The notes: generated by a model from the sequence alone, not told the origin. Positions 20,499 to 29,894 are shown, counted from the stretch's first letter. The stretch: DNA of 64,000 nucleotides from Methylorubrum sp. B1-46 (GCF_021117295.1 NZ_CP088247.1:2247001-2311000), one strand, 5' to 3'. A program made the numbers and translations.

Positions 20499-21221
20499 AT
20501 GCCGGAGACGACGCCCTACCGCCGAGTCCTCGTGAAGCTGTCCGGCGAGGCGCTCGCCGCCCCCGACGGCTACTGGCTCCATCCGCCGATGCTCGCGGGT
20601 CTGGCCGAGGACATCGCCGCCACGGTCGCGCGCGGGGTCCAGATCGCGGTGGTGGTCGGCGGCGGCAACCTGATCCGCGGCGCGCGCATCTCTCAAGCCG
20701 GCTGGATCGACCGGGCGACCGGCGACTCGCTCGGCATGATGGCGACCGTGATGAACTCGCTGGCGATCGAGACCGCGCTCAACGCCGCGGGCGTGCAGGC
20801 GCGGACCATGTCGGCGGTGTCGATGCCGACGATCTGCGAGACCTATGCCCGCCAGCCGGCGCTGCACCACCTCGACAAGGGCCAAGTGGTCGTGCTCGCG
20901 GGCGGCACCGGCAATCCCTACTTCACCACCGATACGGCGGCGGTGCTGCGCGCGGCGGAGCTGCGCTGCGACGCCGTACTGAAGGCGACCCAGGTGGACG
21001 GCGTCTACTCGGCGGACCCGAAGCGCGATCCGGACGCCGTCCGCTACGATCGCATCACCCACGACGAGGCCATCGCCCGCGATCTCAAGGTGATGGACAC
21101 CGCGGCCTTCGCGCTCGCCCGCGAGAGCCGGCTCACCATCGTGGTGGGCTCGGTGCATGCGCCCAGTTCGATCAACGCGATCCTGACGGGTGCCTCGGTC
21201 TCGACCCGCGTGGTGCCGTAG
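20499..21221 (+). CDS. pyrH: UMP kinase
   Basis: A 240-residue bacterial UMP kinase (amino-acid kinase fold) converting UMP to UDP. Visible motifs are RRVLVKLSGEAL near the start, VVVGGGNLIRG, the DSLGMMATVMNSLA helix, AGGTGNPYFTTDTAA and KATQVDGVYSADPK. ATG 20499 has GAGG upstream and the length is normal. In most bacteria frr follows pyrH immediately. Here the next forward gene is missing and frr lies 12 kb away on the other strand. Confidence 0.97.
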   Translation: MPETTPYRRVLVKLSGEALAAPDGYWLHPPMLAGLAEDIAATVARGVQIAVVVGGGNLIRGARISQAGWIDRATGDSLGMMATVMNSLAIETALNAAGVQARTMSAVSMPTICETYARQPALHHLDKGQVVVLAGGTGNPYFTTDTAAVLRAAELRCDAVLKATQVDGVYSADPKRDPDAVRYDRITHDEAIARDLKVMDTAAFALARESRLTIVVGSVHAPSSINAILTGASVSTRVVP

Positions 21222-21252
21222 CCGGCGGGTTCCTGCCTGGAAGCCCCTCGCC

Positions 21253-21315
21253 CCGCGTGCGGGGAGAGGGAGCGTGAGCGACATCGGCCGGGTCGAATGA
21301 CCGTTGTCGCTCACG
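21253..21315. terminator. Bidirectional hairpin region between pyrH and ppa
   Basis: In the convergent spacer a short CCCCGC/GCGGGG stem is followed by an 11-bp perfect inverted repeat (21273-21283 and 21305-21315, CGTGAGCGACA / TGTCGCTCACG). An A-run just beyond it (from about 21324) reads as T on the reverse strand. This is the likely transcription stop for both genes. Confidence 0.5.
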
Positions 21316-21329
21316 ACGGCATGAAAAAA

Positions 21330-21875
21330 TCAGCCGGCCTTGGTCTTCTGGGCCTTCTCGCGCTCGATGCCTTCGAGGATGAGGCGCTGGGCCTCCGCCT
21401 TGTCGCCCCAGCGTACGACCTTCACCCATTTGCCGGGCTCGAGATCCTTGTAGTGCTCGAAGAAGTGCTGGATCTGGCTGACCGTGATTTCGGGCAGATC
21501 GGTGTAGTTGTCGATCCGGTTGTAGCGCTGGGTCAGCTTGCGCGAGGGCACGGCGATGATCTTCTCGTCCTCGCCGCCGTCATCCTCCATCACCAGCACG
21601 CCCACCGGGCGCACCGAGATGATCGCGCCCGGAATGATCGCGCGGGTGTTGGCCACCAGCACGTCGCAGGGATCGCCGTCGCCCGAGCGGGTGTGGGGAA
21701 TGAAGCCGTAATTCCCCGGATAGAACATCGGCGTGTAGAGGAACCGGTCGACGACGAGCGTGCCGGCATCCTTGTCCATCTCGTACTTGATCGGCTCGCC
21801 GCCGAGCGGAACCTCGATGATGACGTTGACGTCTTCCGGCGGATTCTTGCCGATCGAGATGGCGTTGATATCCAT
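21330..21875 (-). CDS. ppa: Inorganic pyrophosphatase, family I
   Basis: A 181-residue soluble pyrophosphatase that hydrolyses PPi and drives biosynthesis. Conserved family I elements are [19 protein letters not shown], the YPGNYGFIP segment, DGDPCDVLV (metal-binding Asp residues) and [17 protein letters not shown] 21875; length normal. It stands alone on the reverse strand, convergent with pyrH, inside the material that separates pyrH from frr. Confidence 0.97.
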   Translation of the reverse strand: MDINAISIGKNPPEDVNVIIEVPLGGEPIKYEMDKDAGTLVVDRFLYTPMFYPGNYGFIPHTRSGDGDPCDVLVANTRAIIPGAIISVRPVGVLVMEDDGGEDEKIIAVPSRKLTQRYNRIDNYTDLPEITVSQIQHFFEHYKDLEPGKWVKVVRWGDKAEAQRLILEGIEREKAQKTKAG

Positions 21876-22149
21876 GGGCCTGTGCTCTCTGAAATCCGGC
21901 CGTCGGACGCGTCGCCCCGTCCGGCGGAAGCATCGTGCGGGGGCGGCTCACGGTGCCGCACCCATCGTCCGATGTCTTAGATTGCGCAGGGGGGAAATGA
22001 AATCGGTCCTCCGGCCAAGTTGGCGCGTCCTCCGCTGTCCCGTGCTATAAATTGCCGGTCTGTCCGATGAAGCGGCGTCCCGATCTCCCTCTTTCGCGCT
22101 GCGGGGTGCGGGGGTAAGCCCTCGCGGCGGGACGGGCTCGGGTCGGCGA

Positions 22150-22653
22150 TCAGGCGAACAGGTAGCCGATTTTCGGTAGGCCGATGCCGGAGAGGTGCTC
22201 GACCGCCTCCGGGCCGGCGACGCCGCCCAGGGATGCGTAGAAGCGGCAGGCGCGGGGATTGTCGGCCAACGCCCAGACGCCGATGCGGGTGAGGCCGCGG
22301 TCGATCAGGTCGTTGCGCACCGCCCGGAACAGGCGGGTGCCGAGCCCCAGGCCCTGGAATTCCGGGGCGATGTAGAGTTCGGTGATCTCGCCGTCGGCCC
22401 GCAGGCTGCGATCGCGCGCCCGACCGTAGGCGGCGTACCCCGCGATCTGCTCGCCGAAGGCGGCGACGACGAGACCCCGGCCGCCGATCATGCCGCGCCA
22501 CGTCTCGGGCCCGCGGCGGGCGAGGAAGCGCTCCAGGGCGATCCCTGGGATGATCCCCTGATAGGCCTCGCGCCACGCGGCATCGAACACCGCCGAGAGG
22601 CCGGCGGCATCCGCAGGGCGGGCACAGCGCAGGCTCACCGTGTTCGTCGTCAT
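22150..22653 (-). CDS. GNAT family N-acetyltransferase
   Basis: A 167-residue GNAT protein. The core runs from RCARPADAAGLSAVFDAAWREAY, through GEITELYIAPEFQGLGLGTRLF, where the acetyl-CoA-binding motif A is QGLGLG, to the C-terminal NPRACRFYASLGG that closes the fold. The acceptor is not predictable; many relatives are of RimI or antibiotic/toxin-acetylating type. I choose ATG 22653 because it precedes the conserved VSLRCARPADA; the frame upstream is not conserved-looking. It is divergent from the phosphatase gene at 22791. Confidence 0.85.
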   Translation of the reverse strand: MTTNTVSLRCARPADAAGLSAVFDAAWREAYQGIIPGIALERFLARRGPETWRGMIGGRGLVVAAFGEQIAGYAAYGRARDRSLRADGEITELYIAPEFQGLGLGTRLFRAVRNDLIDRGLTRIGVWALADNPRACRFYASLGGVAGPEAVEHLSGIGLPKIGYLFA

Positions 22654-22790
22654 TGCGGGCTCCGATTGCCAACGGGCCGCGCATGATGCTGGCAAAGGGT
22701 TGGGTTCGGCAACGGGCCGAGACGGTGCGCGTTGTCGCCCGAATCGCAGACTGTTAGAGGAACGCTCCGATAGGCCTCTCGCAGCGATCC

Positions 22791-23516
22791 GTGTTCAACC
22801 GCTTCCTTCCTCCCGAGACCCGATATGCGCGGCGCATGGCCCGCATCGCGAAGTTCGAGCGGCCGATCGACGGCTCCGTCTCCCGGGCGAAGGCCTGGGC
22901 GAACATGCTGCTCGTCGATCATGGGATCTTCCGCCTCGCCTATCCCAACCGGCACCGGATCGGCACCGGGCTGGTCTGGCGCTCGGCCCAGCCGACGCCG
23001 CACCAACTCGCCTGGTTCAAGCGCCAGGGCGTGCGCACGATCGTGTCGCTGCGCGGCGGGCGCGAGCACGGCTCCTGGCCGCTCCAGCGCGAGGCCTGCG
23101 AGCGGCAGGGGCTGACGCTCGTCGAGTTCGTGCTGCGCTCCCGCGAGGCGCCTTCCCGTGAGACCCTGCTCACCGCCCGCGATTTCTTCGCCGGCCTCGA
23201 ATACCCGGCGGTGATGCACTGCAAGTCGGGGGCGGACCGGGCCGGGCTGGCCGCCACCCTGTTCCTGATCCTGCACGAGGGCCGGCCGGTGCGCGAGGCC
23301 CTGCGCCAGCTCTCGCCGCGCTACGGCCATTTCCGCTTCGCCAAGACCGGCATCCTCGACGCGTTCTTCGCCACCTATCTCCGCGAGGGCGAGGCGCGCG
23401 GGCAGAGTTTCCTGGAGTGGGTCGAGCATGCTTACGATCCGCAGGCCGTGACGCGGAACTTCCGCGCCGGCTTCTGGTCCGACTTCGTCGTCGACCGCCT
23501 GCTGCGGCGCGAATAG
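22791..23516 (+). CDS. Tyrosine/dual-specificity phosphatase family protein
   Basis: A 241-residue protein with the CX5R phosphatase signature HCKSGADR, with Cys144 as nucleophile and Arg150 binding phosphate. Upstream strands LVWRSAQPTPHQLAWFKRQGVRTIVSLRG resemble the Siw14/tyrosine-phosphatase (DSPc-like) fold. Such enzymes act on phosphotyrosine or inositol (pyro)phosphates; the substrate here is unknown. The start is GTG 22791. The WcbI-like gene begins 10 bases after its stop, so the two form a tight pair, which suggests a role in surface polysaccharide. It lies between pyrH and lpxD in the interrupted envelope cluster. Confidence 0.85.
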   Translation: MFNRFLPPETRYARRMARIAKFERPIDGSVSRAKAWANMLLVDHGIFRLAYPNRHRIGTGLVWRSAQPTPHQLAWFKRQGVRTIVSLRGGREHGSWPLQREACERQGLTLVEFVLRSREAPSRETLLTARDFFAGLEYPAVMHCKSGADRAGLAATLFLILHEGRPVREALRQLSPRYGHFRFAKTGILDAFFATYLREGEARGQSFLEWVEHAYDPQAVTRNFRAGFWSDFVVDRLLRRE

Positions 23517-23526
23517 GCGCGCCGCC

Positions 23527-24525
23527 TTGGCCCTCCGGCTTCCGCGGCTGCTCGCCGCCGTCCCTCGATCCTGGACCGGGCGGCTTGGGCCGGACGAGCG
23601 CGGCCTGAACGGTCCCCGGATCGCGGTGATCGGCAATTGCCAGGCCAAGGGCGTGGCCGAGGCCGTGCGCATCCTCGCGCCGGGAGCGCGGGTGCGGCTG
23701 ATTCCGATGAGCACCCTGGGCCGGGGGCGGCAAAGCCTCGACGCCTTCGCGGCGACGCTCAAGGCGTGCGATCACGTCTTTTCCCAGCCCTTCCCGGCGG
23801 GCTTCTTCCCTGAGGGCGGGTCGGACGCCCTGCGCGAACGGCTGCCGCGGATGCGGCTCTTCCCCTCGATCGTCTTCACCGCCTTCCATCCGGACGCGGT
23901 CTATGTCGGCGATCTCGCCTCGGTGGCGCGGGTGAAGCTGGTGCCGTCACCGCTCGGCAGCTACCATTCGGCGATCACCCTGTTCGGCTTCCTCAAGGGC
24001 TTGCCGCAGGAGCGGATCGTCGGACTGTTCCGCGAAGCCGTCTTTTCGCAGCTCGGCTATCTCGACGCCTGGGATCTCGCCGCGGCGGACCTGATCGCAT
24101 CGAGCCGGGCGATCAATTTCGATCTCTCAGACGACCTGCTGCGCTGGTCGCGCGGCGGCCAGTTCATGCACAACATCAACCATCCGCGCCTGAGCGTGCT
24201 CGGCGATATCGCCGCGCGGCTGCTCCGCGAGGCCGGCATCGCGCCGCGTTCGGTCGCGGTCGAGGCCTACGCCCCGGACGCGCTGCTCGATGACGCGATC
24301 TGGCCGGTCTACCCGCCGGTGGCGATGCTCTACGGCGTGGCCGGCTCGACGGTGTTCAAGCGGCGCCAGCGCCGGGGCGCTGCCCCTGAGACGTTCGGCC
24401 TCGACGCCTTCGTCGCGGAAAGCCTCGCGATCTATCGGGCGCAGCCGCGCGAGACCCTGACCTGCCACCGGATCGAGCACTGGGCGGCCTCGCCGGAGAT
24501 CCGGACCCTGTTCGAAACCGCCTGA
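23527..24525 (+). CDS. WcbI-like polysaccharide biosynthesis protein
   Basis: A 332-residue protein with the WcbI signature: a Rossmann-like IAVIGNCQAKG (Gly36-Asn37-Cys38-Gln39), then FPSIVFTAFHPDAVYV and FMHNINHPRLSVLGDIA. Burkholderia WcbI is a capsule-cluster protein that binds coenzyme A and is thought to be an acetyltransferase. TTG 23527 is the best start: it keeps the frame 10 bases after the phosphatase gene and the coding region runs from there; the next in-frame ATG would delete the GNCQ motif. No other capsule genes are visible, so the pair may act on a surface glycan made elsewhere. Confidence 0.78.
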   Translation: MALRLPRLLAAVPRSWTGRLGPDERGLNGPRIAVIGNCQAKGVAEAVRILAPGARVRLIPMSTLGRGRQSLDAFAATLKACDHVFSQPFPAGFFPEGGSDALRERLPRMRLFPSIVFTAFHPDAVYVGDLASVARVKLVPSPLGSYHSAITLFGFLKGLPQERIVGLFREAVFSQLGYLDAWDLAAADLIASSRAINFDLSDDLLRWSRGGQFMHNINHPRLSVLGDIAARLLREAGIAPRSVAVEAYAPDALLDDAIWPVYPPVAMLYGVAGSTVFKRRQRRGAAPETFGLDAFVAESLAIYRAQPRETLTCHRIEHWAASPEIRTLFETA

Positions 24526-24539
24526 CCGCCGGTCACGGG

Positions 24540-24587
24540 TTCCCCAAGGGCAAGCCCTTTGGCGGGGCTCAGGGCAAGGCCCTGAAG
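24540..24587. repeat. Double hairpin between convergent WcbI-like gene and lpxD
   Basis: Two short stem-loops occur in tandem: CCAAGGGC-AA-GCCCTTTGG (one bulge) and AGGGC-AA-GGCCCT. This form is a recurrent intergenic motif in methylobacteria and related Rhizobiales as I remember it, and fits a bidirectional terminator for the two converging genes. Confidence 0.4.
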
Positions 24588-25643
24588 CTACCCCTCCGCC
24601 TCGTCCTTGCCCGAGCGCTCGGCGAGGCGGGCCAGCGTCGTCATCTCGCGAAACCACGTCCGCACCGGCTTGGCCGGCGTGCCGCCCCAGCGCGAGCCCG
24701 GCGGAACGTCACGGTTGACGTTGGAAGAGCCGGCGATCTGCGAGCCCATGCCGATGCGCAGGTGGCCGACGACGCCGACCTGGCCGCCGAGCACCACATA
24801 GTCCTCCAGCGTGGTCGAGCCGGAGATGCCGACGCCGGAGACGATCACGCAGTGGCGGCCGATCACCACGTTGTGGGCGATCTGCACGAGGTTATCGATC
24901 TTGGTGCCCTCGCCGACCACCGTGTCGCGCGAGGCGCCCCGATCGATGGTGGTGTTGGCGCCGATCTCGACATCGTCCTGGATGATGACGCGACCGACCT
25001 GCGGCACCTTGAGGTGGCCACCCGCGCCCATGGCGAAGCCGAACCCGTCCTGGCCGATCCGGGCGCCGGGATGGACGATGACGCGGTTGCCGACGAGCGC
25101 GTGGGTCAGGGTCGCGCCTGCACCGATGGAACAGTCGCGGCCGACCCGCACGTTCGGCCCGATCACGGCGTTGGGGCCGAGCACCGTACCGGAGCCGATC
25201 TCGGCGCCGGGGCCGACGACGGCACCGGGATCGACGCGCACGCCGTCCTCCAGCCGCGCCTGCGGATGGACATGGGCACCGGGGGAGATTCCGCTCGCGG
25301 CAAACAGCGAGCCCGGCCGCATCGCCTCCTCGTAGAGATGGGCCAGCAGCCCGGCATAGGCCCGGTAGGGATCGCGAGTGACGAGGGCGATCGTGCCGGA
25401 CGGAACGCGCGGGGCGAAGCGCGGCGAGACGAGGCAGACCAGCGCCCGCGTCGCGGCCAGGGCGTCGCCGTAGCGGGCGTTGTCCATGTAGGCGAGTTCG
25501 CTCGGCCCCGCGGTTTCGAGCGGCGCGGCCCCGGTCACCGCCTGCGCCGGGTCGGTGCCCTCGGGGAGCGGCACGCCGCAGGCTTCGGCCACGGCGCCGA
25601 GGGTCAGGCCGCCTTTCGGCGCGATGAAGACGGGTTCTGACAT
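24588..25643 (-). CDS. lpxD: UDP-3-O-acylglucosamine N-acyltransferase LpxD
   Basis: A 351-residue LpxD, which adds the second acyl chain in lipid A synthesis using acyl-ACP. The N-terminal uridine-binding domain ([18 protein letters not shown]) runs to about residue 100. A left-handed beta-helix of hexapeptide repeats follows, with [19 protein letters not shown], the catalytic-His region [30 protein letters not shown] and [22 protein letters not shown] 25643 gives the usual length; the open frame upstream is not part of the gene. Normally fabZ and lpxA follow lpxD. Here a convergent WcbI-like gene follows, so the cluster is broken at this end. Confidence 0.96.
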   Translation of the reverse strand: MSEPVFIAPKGGLTLGAVAEACGVPLPEGTDPAQAVTGAAPLETAGPSELAYMDNARYGDALAATRALVCLVSPRFAPRVPSGTIALVTRDPYRAYAGLLAHLYEEAMRPGSLFAASGISPGAHVHPQARLEDGVRVDPGAVVGPGAEIGSGTVLGPNAVIGPNVRVGRDCSIGAGATLTHALVGNRVIVHPGARIGQDGFGFAMGAGGHLKVPQVGRVIIQDDVEIGANTTIDRGASRDTVVGEGTKIDNLVQIAHNVVIGRHCVIVSGVGISGSTTLEDYVVLGGQVGVVGHLRIGMGSQIAGSSNVNRDVPPGSRWGGTPAKPVRTWFREMTTLARLAERSGKDEAEG

Positions 25644-25744
25644 GCGGTTCGACGAGGCTGGCAGGGTAGGGGTCCGAGCGCCGCTATAGCGCTCTTCGCT
25701 GGAAGGGGCACCCGCCCGGAGCGGAGCGGAGGGCATGCGACAAA

Positions 25745-25786
25745 ACGAAAGAGCCGCGCCCGACCGGTGACGGTCGGACGCGGCTC
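25745..25786 (-). terminator. Intrinsic-type terminator after bamA
   Basis: Read on the reverse strand, a 16-bp stem (one mismatch) with a four-base loop occupies 25786-25751 and is followed by the T-rich TTTCGTTTTG. It lies 22 bases past the bamA stop and should separate most bamA transcription from lpxD. Confidence 0.7.
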
Positions 25787-25808
25787 CCTCAAGCGAGCGT
25801 GTCGTGGA

Positions 25809-28373
25809 TCAGAAGCGCGAGCCGCCGGAGAAGCGGAACGCCTGGGTTTGGTCCTTGCCGACCTTGCCCAGAGCCGTCTGGACACCCTCGTCCTTGGACA
25901 GCGCGTAGGCGTAGTCGAAGCGGATCGGGCCGAGCGGCGAGTTCCACAGGATCGAGGCACCGACCGAGGAGCGGATCGTCGCCTTGTCGCGGACGTTCAC
26001 GCACTCGGGCTCGACCTTGATCGCGCTGGCGCCGAAGTTCGTGTAGTTGCAGCCCGATCCCGGCGCGAAGCCGTTGATGAAGCCGTCGCGGTTCACGTCG
26101 AAGTTGCGGCGGCCGTCATAGCCGAACAGCGTACCGGCATCGGCGAAGACCGCGCCCTTCAGGCCGAGGTCCTTGGGCAGGCCCCAGATCGGGAACTGAA
26201 CTTCGACCGTGGCACCGAAGTAGGTCGTGCCGCCGATGGCGTTGGAGCGGGCATCGGCGATACCGACGTCGCGCGGGCCGAGGCCGTTCGGTGCGAAGCC
26301 GCGGACCAGCGACGGGCCGAGGAAGAACTGGTCGGTGATGCGCAGCGGCTGGTTGTCCAGCGCCGAGATGTGACCGCCCTGGAGGCGCACGAAGCCGACC
26401 ACGTCCTCCCACAGTTCCTTGTAGTAGCGGGCGTCGCCCGTCACGCGGAAGAACTTGGAGTCGCCGCCGATGCCGGCGATGTCGGGCTTCAACTCGCCGT
26501 AGAAGCCGTTGGTGGGCCGCTGCAGGTTGTCGAGGGTCGAGTAGGCCAGGGTGACACCGGCCAGCGAGGTCAGCACGTTGCCCTGCTGGCCCTTGAGCGC
26601 GATCGAGGCCTCGCCGTCATAGGCGCAAGTCGGGTAAGCCGGAAGGCCGCCGACGTCACGCCCGCTCGACGGATCGATCGTTCCGGCCGGGTTGATGGCG
26701 GTGTAGCCGGGGATCGCCACCGAGCAGTCGTTATACGGACGCTTGATGGTGTTCGGAACCCGCAGCTCGGTGTTGTAGAGCGAGTAGCGGAAGGTGACGC
26801 CGAACTCCTCGGTGATCGGCAGGCCGAGGCGGAGCTGACCGCCGTAGACGGTCGTCTCGTAGCGCGACCAGCGGGTCAGGTCGGAATATTTGTAGAAGGC
26901 GTCGAAGCCGGCCGCGAGGCGGTAGCCGAGGAAGTACGGCTCGGTGAAGGAGAAGTCGATACCGCGGGCGTACTGGCCGCCCTGCACCGCGAGGCGCACG
27001 TACTGGCCGCGGCCGAGGAAGTTCGACTCGGAGACCGAGACCTCGCCGATGATGCCGTCCTGGGTGGAGTAGCCGCCCGCCACCGAGAACGAACCCGTGG
27101 GCTGATCCTCGACGTCGATGTTGACGATCACCCGGTCCGGCGCCGTGCCGGGCTCGTTGGAGAAGCGGACCTTCTTGAAGAAGCCCAGGCCGTTGAGGCG
27201 GCGCTCGGCCCGGTCGACCAGCACGCGGTTATAGGCATCGCCCTCGGTGAGATCGAGTTCGCGGCGGATGACGTAGTCGCGGGTGCGGGTGTTGCCGCGG
27301 ATGTTGATGCGCTCGACGTAGACGCGCGGGCCGTCCTCGACCACGAAGCCGAGGGCCACCTGATGGGTGGCGCGGTCGCGCTGGCCGGTGGGGCGCACCT
27401 GGGCGAAGGGATAGCCCTGGCGGTTGACCTCGTTGGTGACGCCGACGAGCGTCTTCTCGACATCCTCGGCGTTGTAGACGTCGCCGACCTGGGCGCGGAT
27501 CTGCCCGTCGAGCGCCTCGCGATCGATGCCGGCGATGCGCGGATCGACGGCCACGGCGCCGACGGTGTACTGCGCGCCTTCCTCGACGGTAACGGTGATG
27601 ACCCAGCCGGTCTCCTCGCCGGCCTCGACGTAGCGGGCATCGGCATTCACGACGCGGAAGTCGGCGTAGCCGTTCTTGAGGTAGTAGCGGCGCACGACGT
27701 CGAGATCGGCCGAGATACGGTCGGGATCGTAGACGTCGGAGGTCTTGATGAACGAGAGGAAGTTCATCTCGGAGGAGGACATCAGACCTTTGAGGGTCCG
27801 CTCCGAGTAGACGCTGTTGCCGACGAAGTTGATGGCGCGGATACCGGTCTTGTCGCCCTCGTCGATGGTGAAGACGACGTCCGCGCGGCCGGTGGGCAGG
27901 TCGACGGTGCGGTAGCTGACCTTGGCGGTGCCGCGGCCCGAGCGCTTGTAGACATCGCGGATGCGCTCGACGTCGGCGGCGATCACCGCCGGGCTCAGGG
28001 CGCCGCGGTCCTTGGTCTCGACGACGCTCTCGAGCGTGGCCTTCTCGACCTTCTTGTTGCCCTCGAAGAAGACGCGGCCGACCACGTTGTTCTCACGCAC
28101 GCGCACCACGGTGGTGCCGCCGCGGCCGGAGACCTGCACGTCGGAGAAGAGGCCGGTGGCGAGAAGATTGCGCCGCGCCTCCTCGGGCGATCCGGAGGCG
28201 GTGCCGGTGACGTAGGAGCGGATGGTGTCGGCGTCGACACGGCGGTTGCCTTCGACGACGATCTGCTGCGCCTGTGCGGCCGCGCCGCCGAGGATCACGC
28301 TGGCGGCGGTGGCGACCAGAACGATGGCACGCTCCGCCGACTTTCGCCGGCGCTTTCCCGTCATCGACATCAT
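25809..28373 (-). CDS. bamA: Outer-membrane protein assembly factor BamA
   Basis: An 854-residue Omp85 protein that inserts beta-barrels into the outer membrane. A signal peptide (IVLVATAASVILGGAAAQA) is cleaved near residue 35. Five POTRA domains follow to about residue 430 (starting IVVEGNRRVDADTIRSYV). A 16-strand barrel comes next with the conserved VRGF motif (LVRGFAPNGLGPRD), and the C-terminus ends in an aromatic residue (SGGSRF). Three ATGs are close together at the start; I take the first. A 360-base gap separates it from rseP, so it probably has its own promoter. Confidence 0.97.
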   Translation of the reverse strand: MMSMTGKRRRKSAERAIVLVATAASVILGGAAAQAQQIVVEGNRRVDADTIRSYVTGTASGSPEEARRNLLATGLFSDVQVSGRGGTTVVRVRENNVVGRVFFEGNKKVEKATLESVVETKDRGALSPAVIAADVERIRDVYKRSGRGTAKVSYRTVDLPTGRADVVFTIDEGDKTGIRAINFVGNSVYSERTLKGLMSSSEMNFLSFIKTSDVYDPDRISADLDVVRRYYLKNGYADFRVVNADARYVEAGEETGWVITVTVEEGAQYTVGAVAVDPRIAGIDREALDGQIRAQVGDVYNAEDVEKTLVGVTNEVNRQGYPFAQVRPTGQRDRATHQVALGFVVEDGPRVYVERINIRGNTRTRDYVIRRELDLTEGDAYNRVLVDRAERRLNGLGFFKKVRFSNEPGTAPDRVIVNIDVEDQPTGSFSVAGGYSTQDGIIGEVSVSESNFLGRGQYVRLAVQGGQYARGIDFSFTEPYFLGYRLAAGFDAFYKYSDLTRWSRYETTVYGGQLRLGLPITEEFGVTFRYSLYNTELRVPNTIKRPYNDCSVAIPGYTAINPAGTIDPSSGRDVGGLPAYPTCAYDGEASIALKGQQGNVLTSLAGVTLAYSTLDNLQRPTNGFYGELKPDIAGIGGDSKFFRVTGDARYYKELWEDVVGFVRLQGGHISALDNQPLRITDQFFLGPSLVRGFAPNGLGPRDVGIADARSNAIGGTTYFGATVEVQFPIWGLPKDLGLKGAVFADAGTLFGYDGRRNFDVNRDGFINGFAPGSGCNYTNFGASAIKVEPECVNVRDKATIRSSVGASILWNSPLGPIRFDYAYALSKDEGVQTALGKVGKDQTQAFRFSGGSRF

Positions 28374-28608
28374 GTAATCGCCCGTCTCTTTTTATCTCAG
28401 CACGGGTTCGCACCCGCGGGCGGCCGCCCTTAAGGCTCGCCGCCCTCTGGTCCCGGCCACGCTTGTATCGGGATTCCCCCACGAAGCAAACGCGAGGGCC
28501 GTCCGACATACCGGGATTTTGGGGGGTCGTGGCCTTCGCGCCACTTAACGGCGAAGCGCCTTTACGAGCGATCTCAGATTAGCGTGAATAGGGCGTAAAT
28601 ATGATGCC

Positions 28609-28633
28609 GAACACGACTTTCCGGTTCGTGTTC
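28609..28633 (-). promoter_or_regulatory. Perfect dyad upstream of bamA, candidate operator
   Basis: Arms GAACACGA (28609-28616) and TCGTGTTC (28626-28633) are exactly complementary across nine bases. It lies about 240 bases before the bamA start. Length and spacing suit a dimeric regulator; the binding protein is unknown. Confidence 0.4.
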
Positions 28634-28668
28634 CAATTGCGGGAAGCCGGCGTTAACCCTGAACGCGA

Positions 28669-28694
28669 ACGGCCCAGCGGGTTCGCCGGGCCGT
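28669..28694 (-). terminator. Hairpin after rseP
   Basis: An 11-bp stem (ACGGCCC.GCG / CGC.GGGCCGT, one mismatch) with a four-base loop, 39 bases past the rseP stop. It lacks a T-run, so termination here is uncertain. Confidence 0.4.
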
Positions 28695-28733
28695 CGATTC
28701 GGGCAGCCGATCGCGGTGGGGAGGCCCCCGGCA

Positions 28734-29894
28734 TCAGGTGCCGCGCTGGCTCAGCGAGGCGCCCAGGTTGAGGATGTCGTTCCAGGCCGCGAACAGCATC
28801 AGCATCAGCACGAAGGCCAACCCGATGCGGAAGCCGATCTCCTGCGCCCGCTCGCTCAAGGGGCGGCCGCGCACCGCTTCGAAGGCGTAGAACATCAGGT
28901 GTCCGCCATCGAGGAGCGGGATCGGGAACAGGTTGAGGAGGCCGATCGAGACCGAGAGCAGCGCGACCAGCCCGATCAGCCCGCCGACGCCGCCGACGCG
29001 CGCGACCTCGCCGGAGACCCGGGCGATGCCAATCGGGCCGGAGAGTTGGTCGGCGGATTCGCGGCCGGTAACGAGCTTGCCGATGTAGTCGAAGGTGCGC
29101 TCCACGACGAAGGCCGTCTCGTGGACGCCCAGTTTCAGGGATTCGAACGGGCCGTAATGCACCAGTTTGGCCGCGTCGGCCTTCGGCCCGTTGATGCCCA
29201 GGCGGCCGAAGCGGTGGCGGCCGAAGGGCGTGCGCTCCTCGATCATGTCCGGCACGGCGGTCAGCGTCTGCACCTCGCTCCCGCGATCGACGGTGATCGA
29301 CAGGGAGGAGCCGGCGGCGGCCGAGACGACGCGCTGCATCTGGTTGAAGGTCTTGACCGGCTGGCCGTCGATCGAGCGGATCACGTCGCCGGGTTGGAAG
29401 CCCGCCCGCGCGGCGGCGCTGTTGGGCTGCACCGCCTCAACGCGGGCCGGCGTCTCATAGCGGCCGCTGAAATAGATCGCGCCGGCGAAGACGGCGATCG
29501 CCAGGATGAAGTTGGCGATGGGGCCGGCGGCGACGATGGCCGCGCGCTTGGCGACCGGCTGGGTCGGGAAGCTGATCGCCCGCTCGTGCGGGTCCATGCG
29601 GGCGACCGCCTCGGGATCGGGCACGCTGGCGCCGTTGGCATCGCCGACGAATTTCACGTAGCCGCCGAGCGGGATCGCGGAGAGCTTCCAGCGGGTCCCC
29701 CGCCGGTCGGTGAAGCCGACGACCTCAGGGCCGAAGCCGATGGAGAAGGCGGTGACGCCGACCCCGCACCAGCGCCCGACCAGGAAATGGCCCATCTCGT
29801 GCACGAACACGACGATCGTCAGCACGATCAGGAACGGGATCACCGCGCCGAAGAAGCCGGCGGCGTTTCCGCCCATTCCGCTCAAAAATTCCAT
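28734..29894 (-). CDS. rseP: Site-2 zinc metalloprotease RseP
   Basis: A 386-residue inner-membrane protease that cleaves anti-sigma factors and signal-peptide remnants within the membrane. The zinc site VVFVHEMGHFLVG (His32, Glu33, His36) lies in the first membrane helix. A single PDZ domain spans about 125-200 (ARAGFQPGDVIRSIDGQPV). The C-terminal zinc-ligand motif is in LFPIPLLDGGHL, followed by the last membrane helix. I prefer the third ATG, 29894, because AAGGA lies 8 bases before it; 29903 and 29900 are alternatives. It sits between dxr and bamA in the usual order. Confidence 0.95.
   Translation of the reverse strand: MEFLSGMGGNAAGFFGAVIPFLIVLTIVVFVHEMGHFLVGRWCGVGVTAFSIGFGPEVVGFTDRRGTRWKLSAIPLGGYVKFVGDANGASVPDPEAVARMDPHERAISFPTQPVAKRAAIVAAGPIANFILAIAVFAGAIYFSGRYETPARVEAVQPNSAAARAGFQPGDVIRSIDGQPVKTFNQMQRVVSAAAGSSLSITVDRGSEVQTLTAVPDMIEERTPFGRHRFGRLGINGPKADAAKLVHYGPFESLKLGVHETAFVVERTFDYIGKLVTGRESADQLSGPIGIARVSGEVARVGGVGGLIGLVALLSVSIGLLNLFPIPLLDGGHLMFYAFEAVRGRPLSERAQEIGFRIGLAFVLMLMLFAAWNDILNLGASLSQRGT

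Larger units (their letters stand above)
28374..28733. other. 360-bp rseP-bamA spacer
   Basis: Contains a GC hairpin 39 bases past the rseP stop, the perfect dyad at 28609-28633 and an AT-richer stretch around 28570-28610 that is the likely bamA promoter zone (reverse strand). No gene is supported. In most proteobacteria rseP and bamA are close, so this spacer is unusually long. Confidence 0.6.

Noticed and set aside
25767..28433. 888-codon forward frame opposite bamA
   Set aside because: Asp/Val/Ala-rich translation without domains, fully antisense to bamA.
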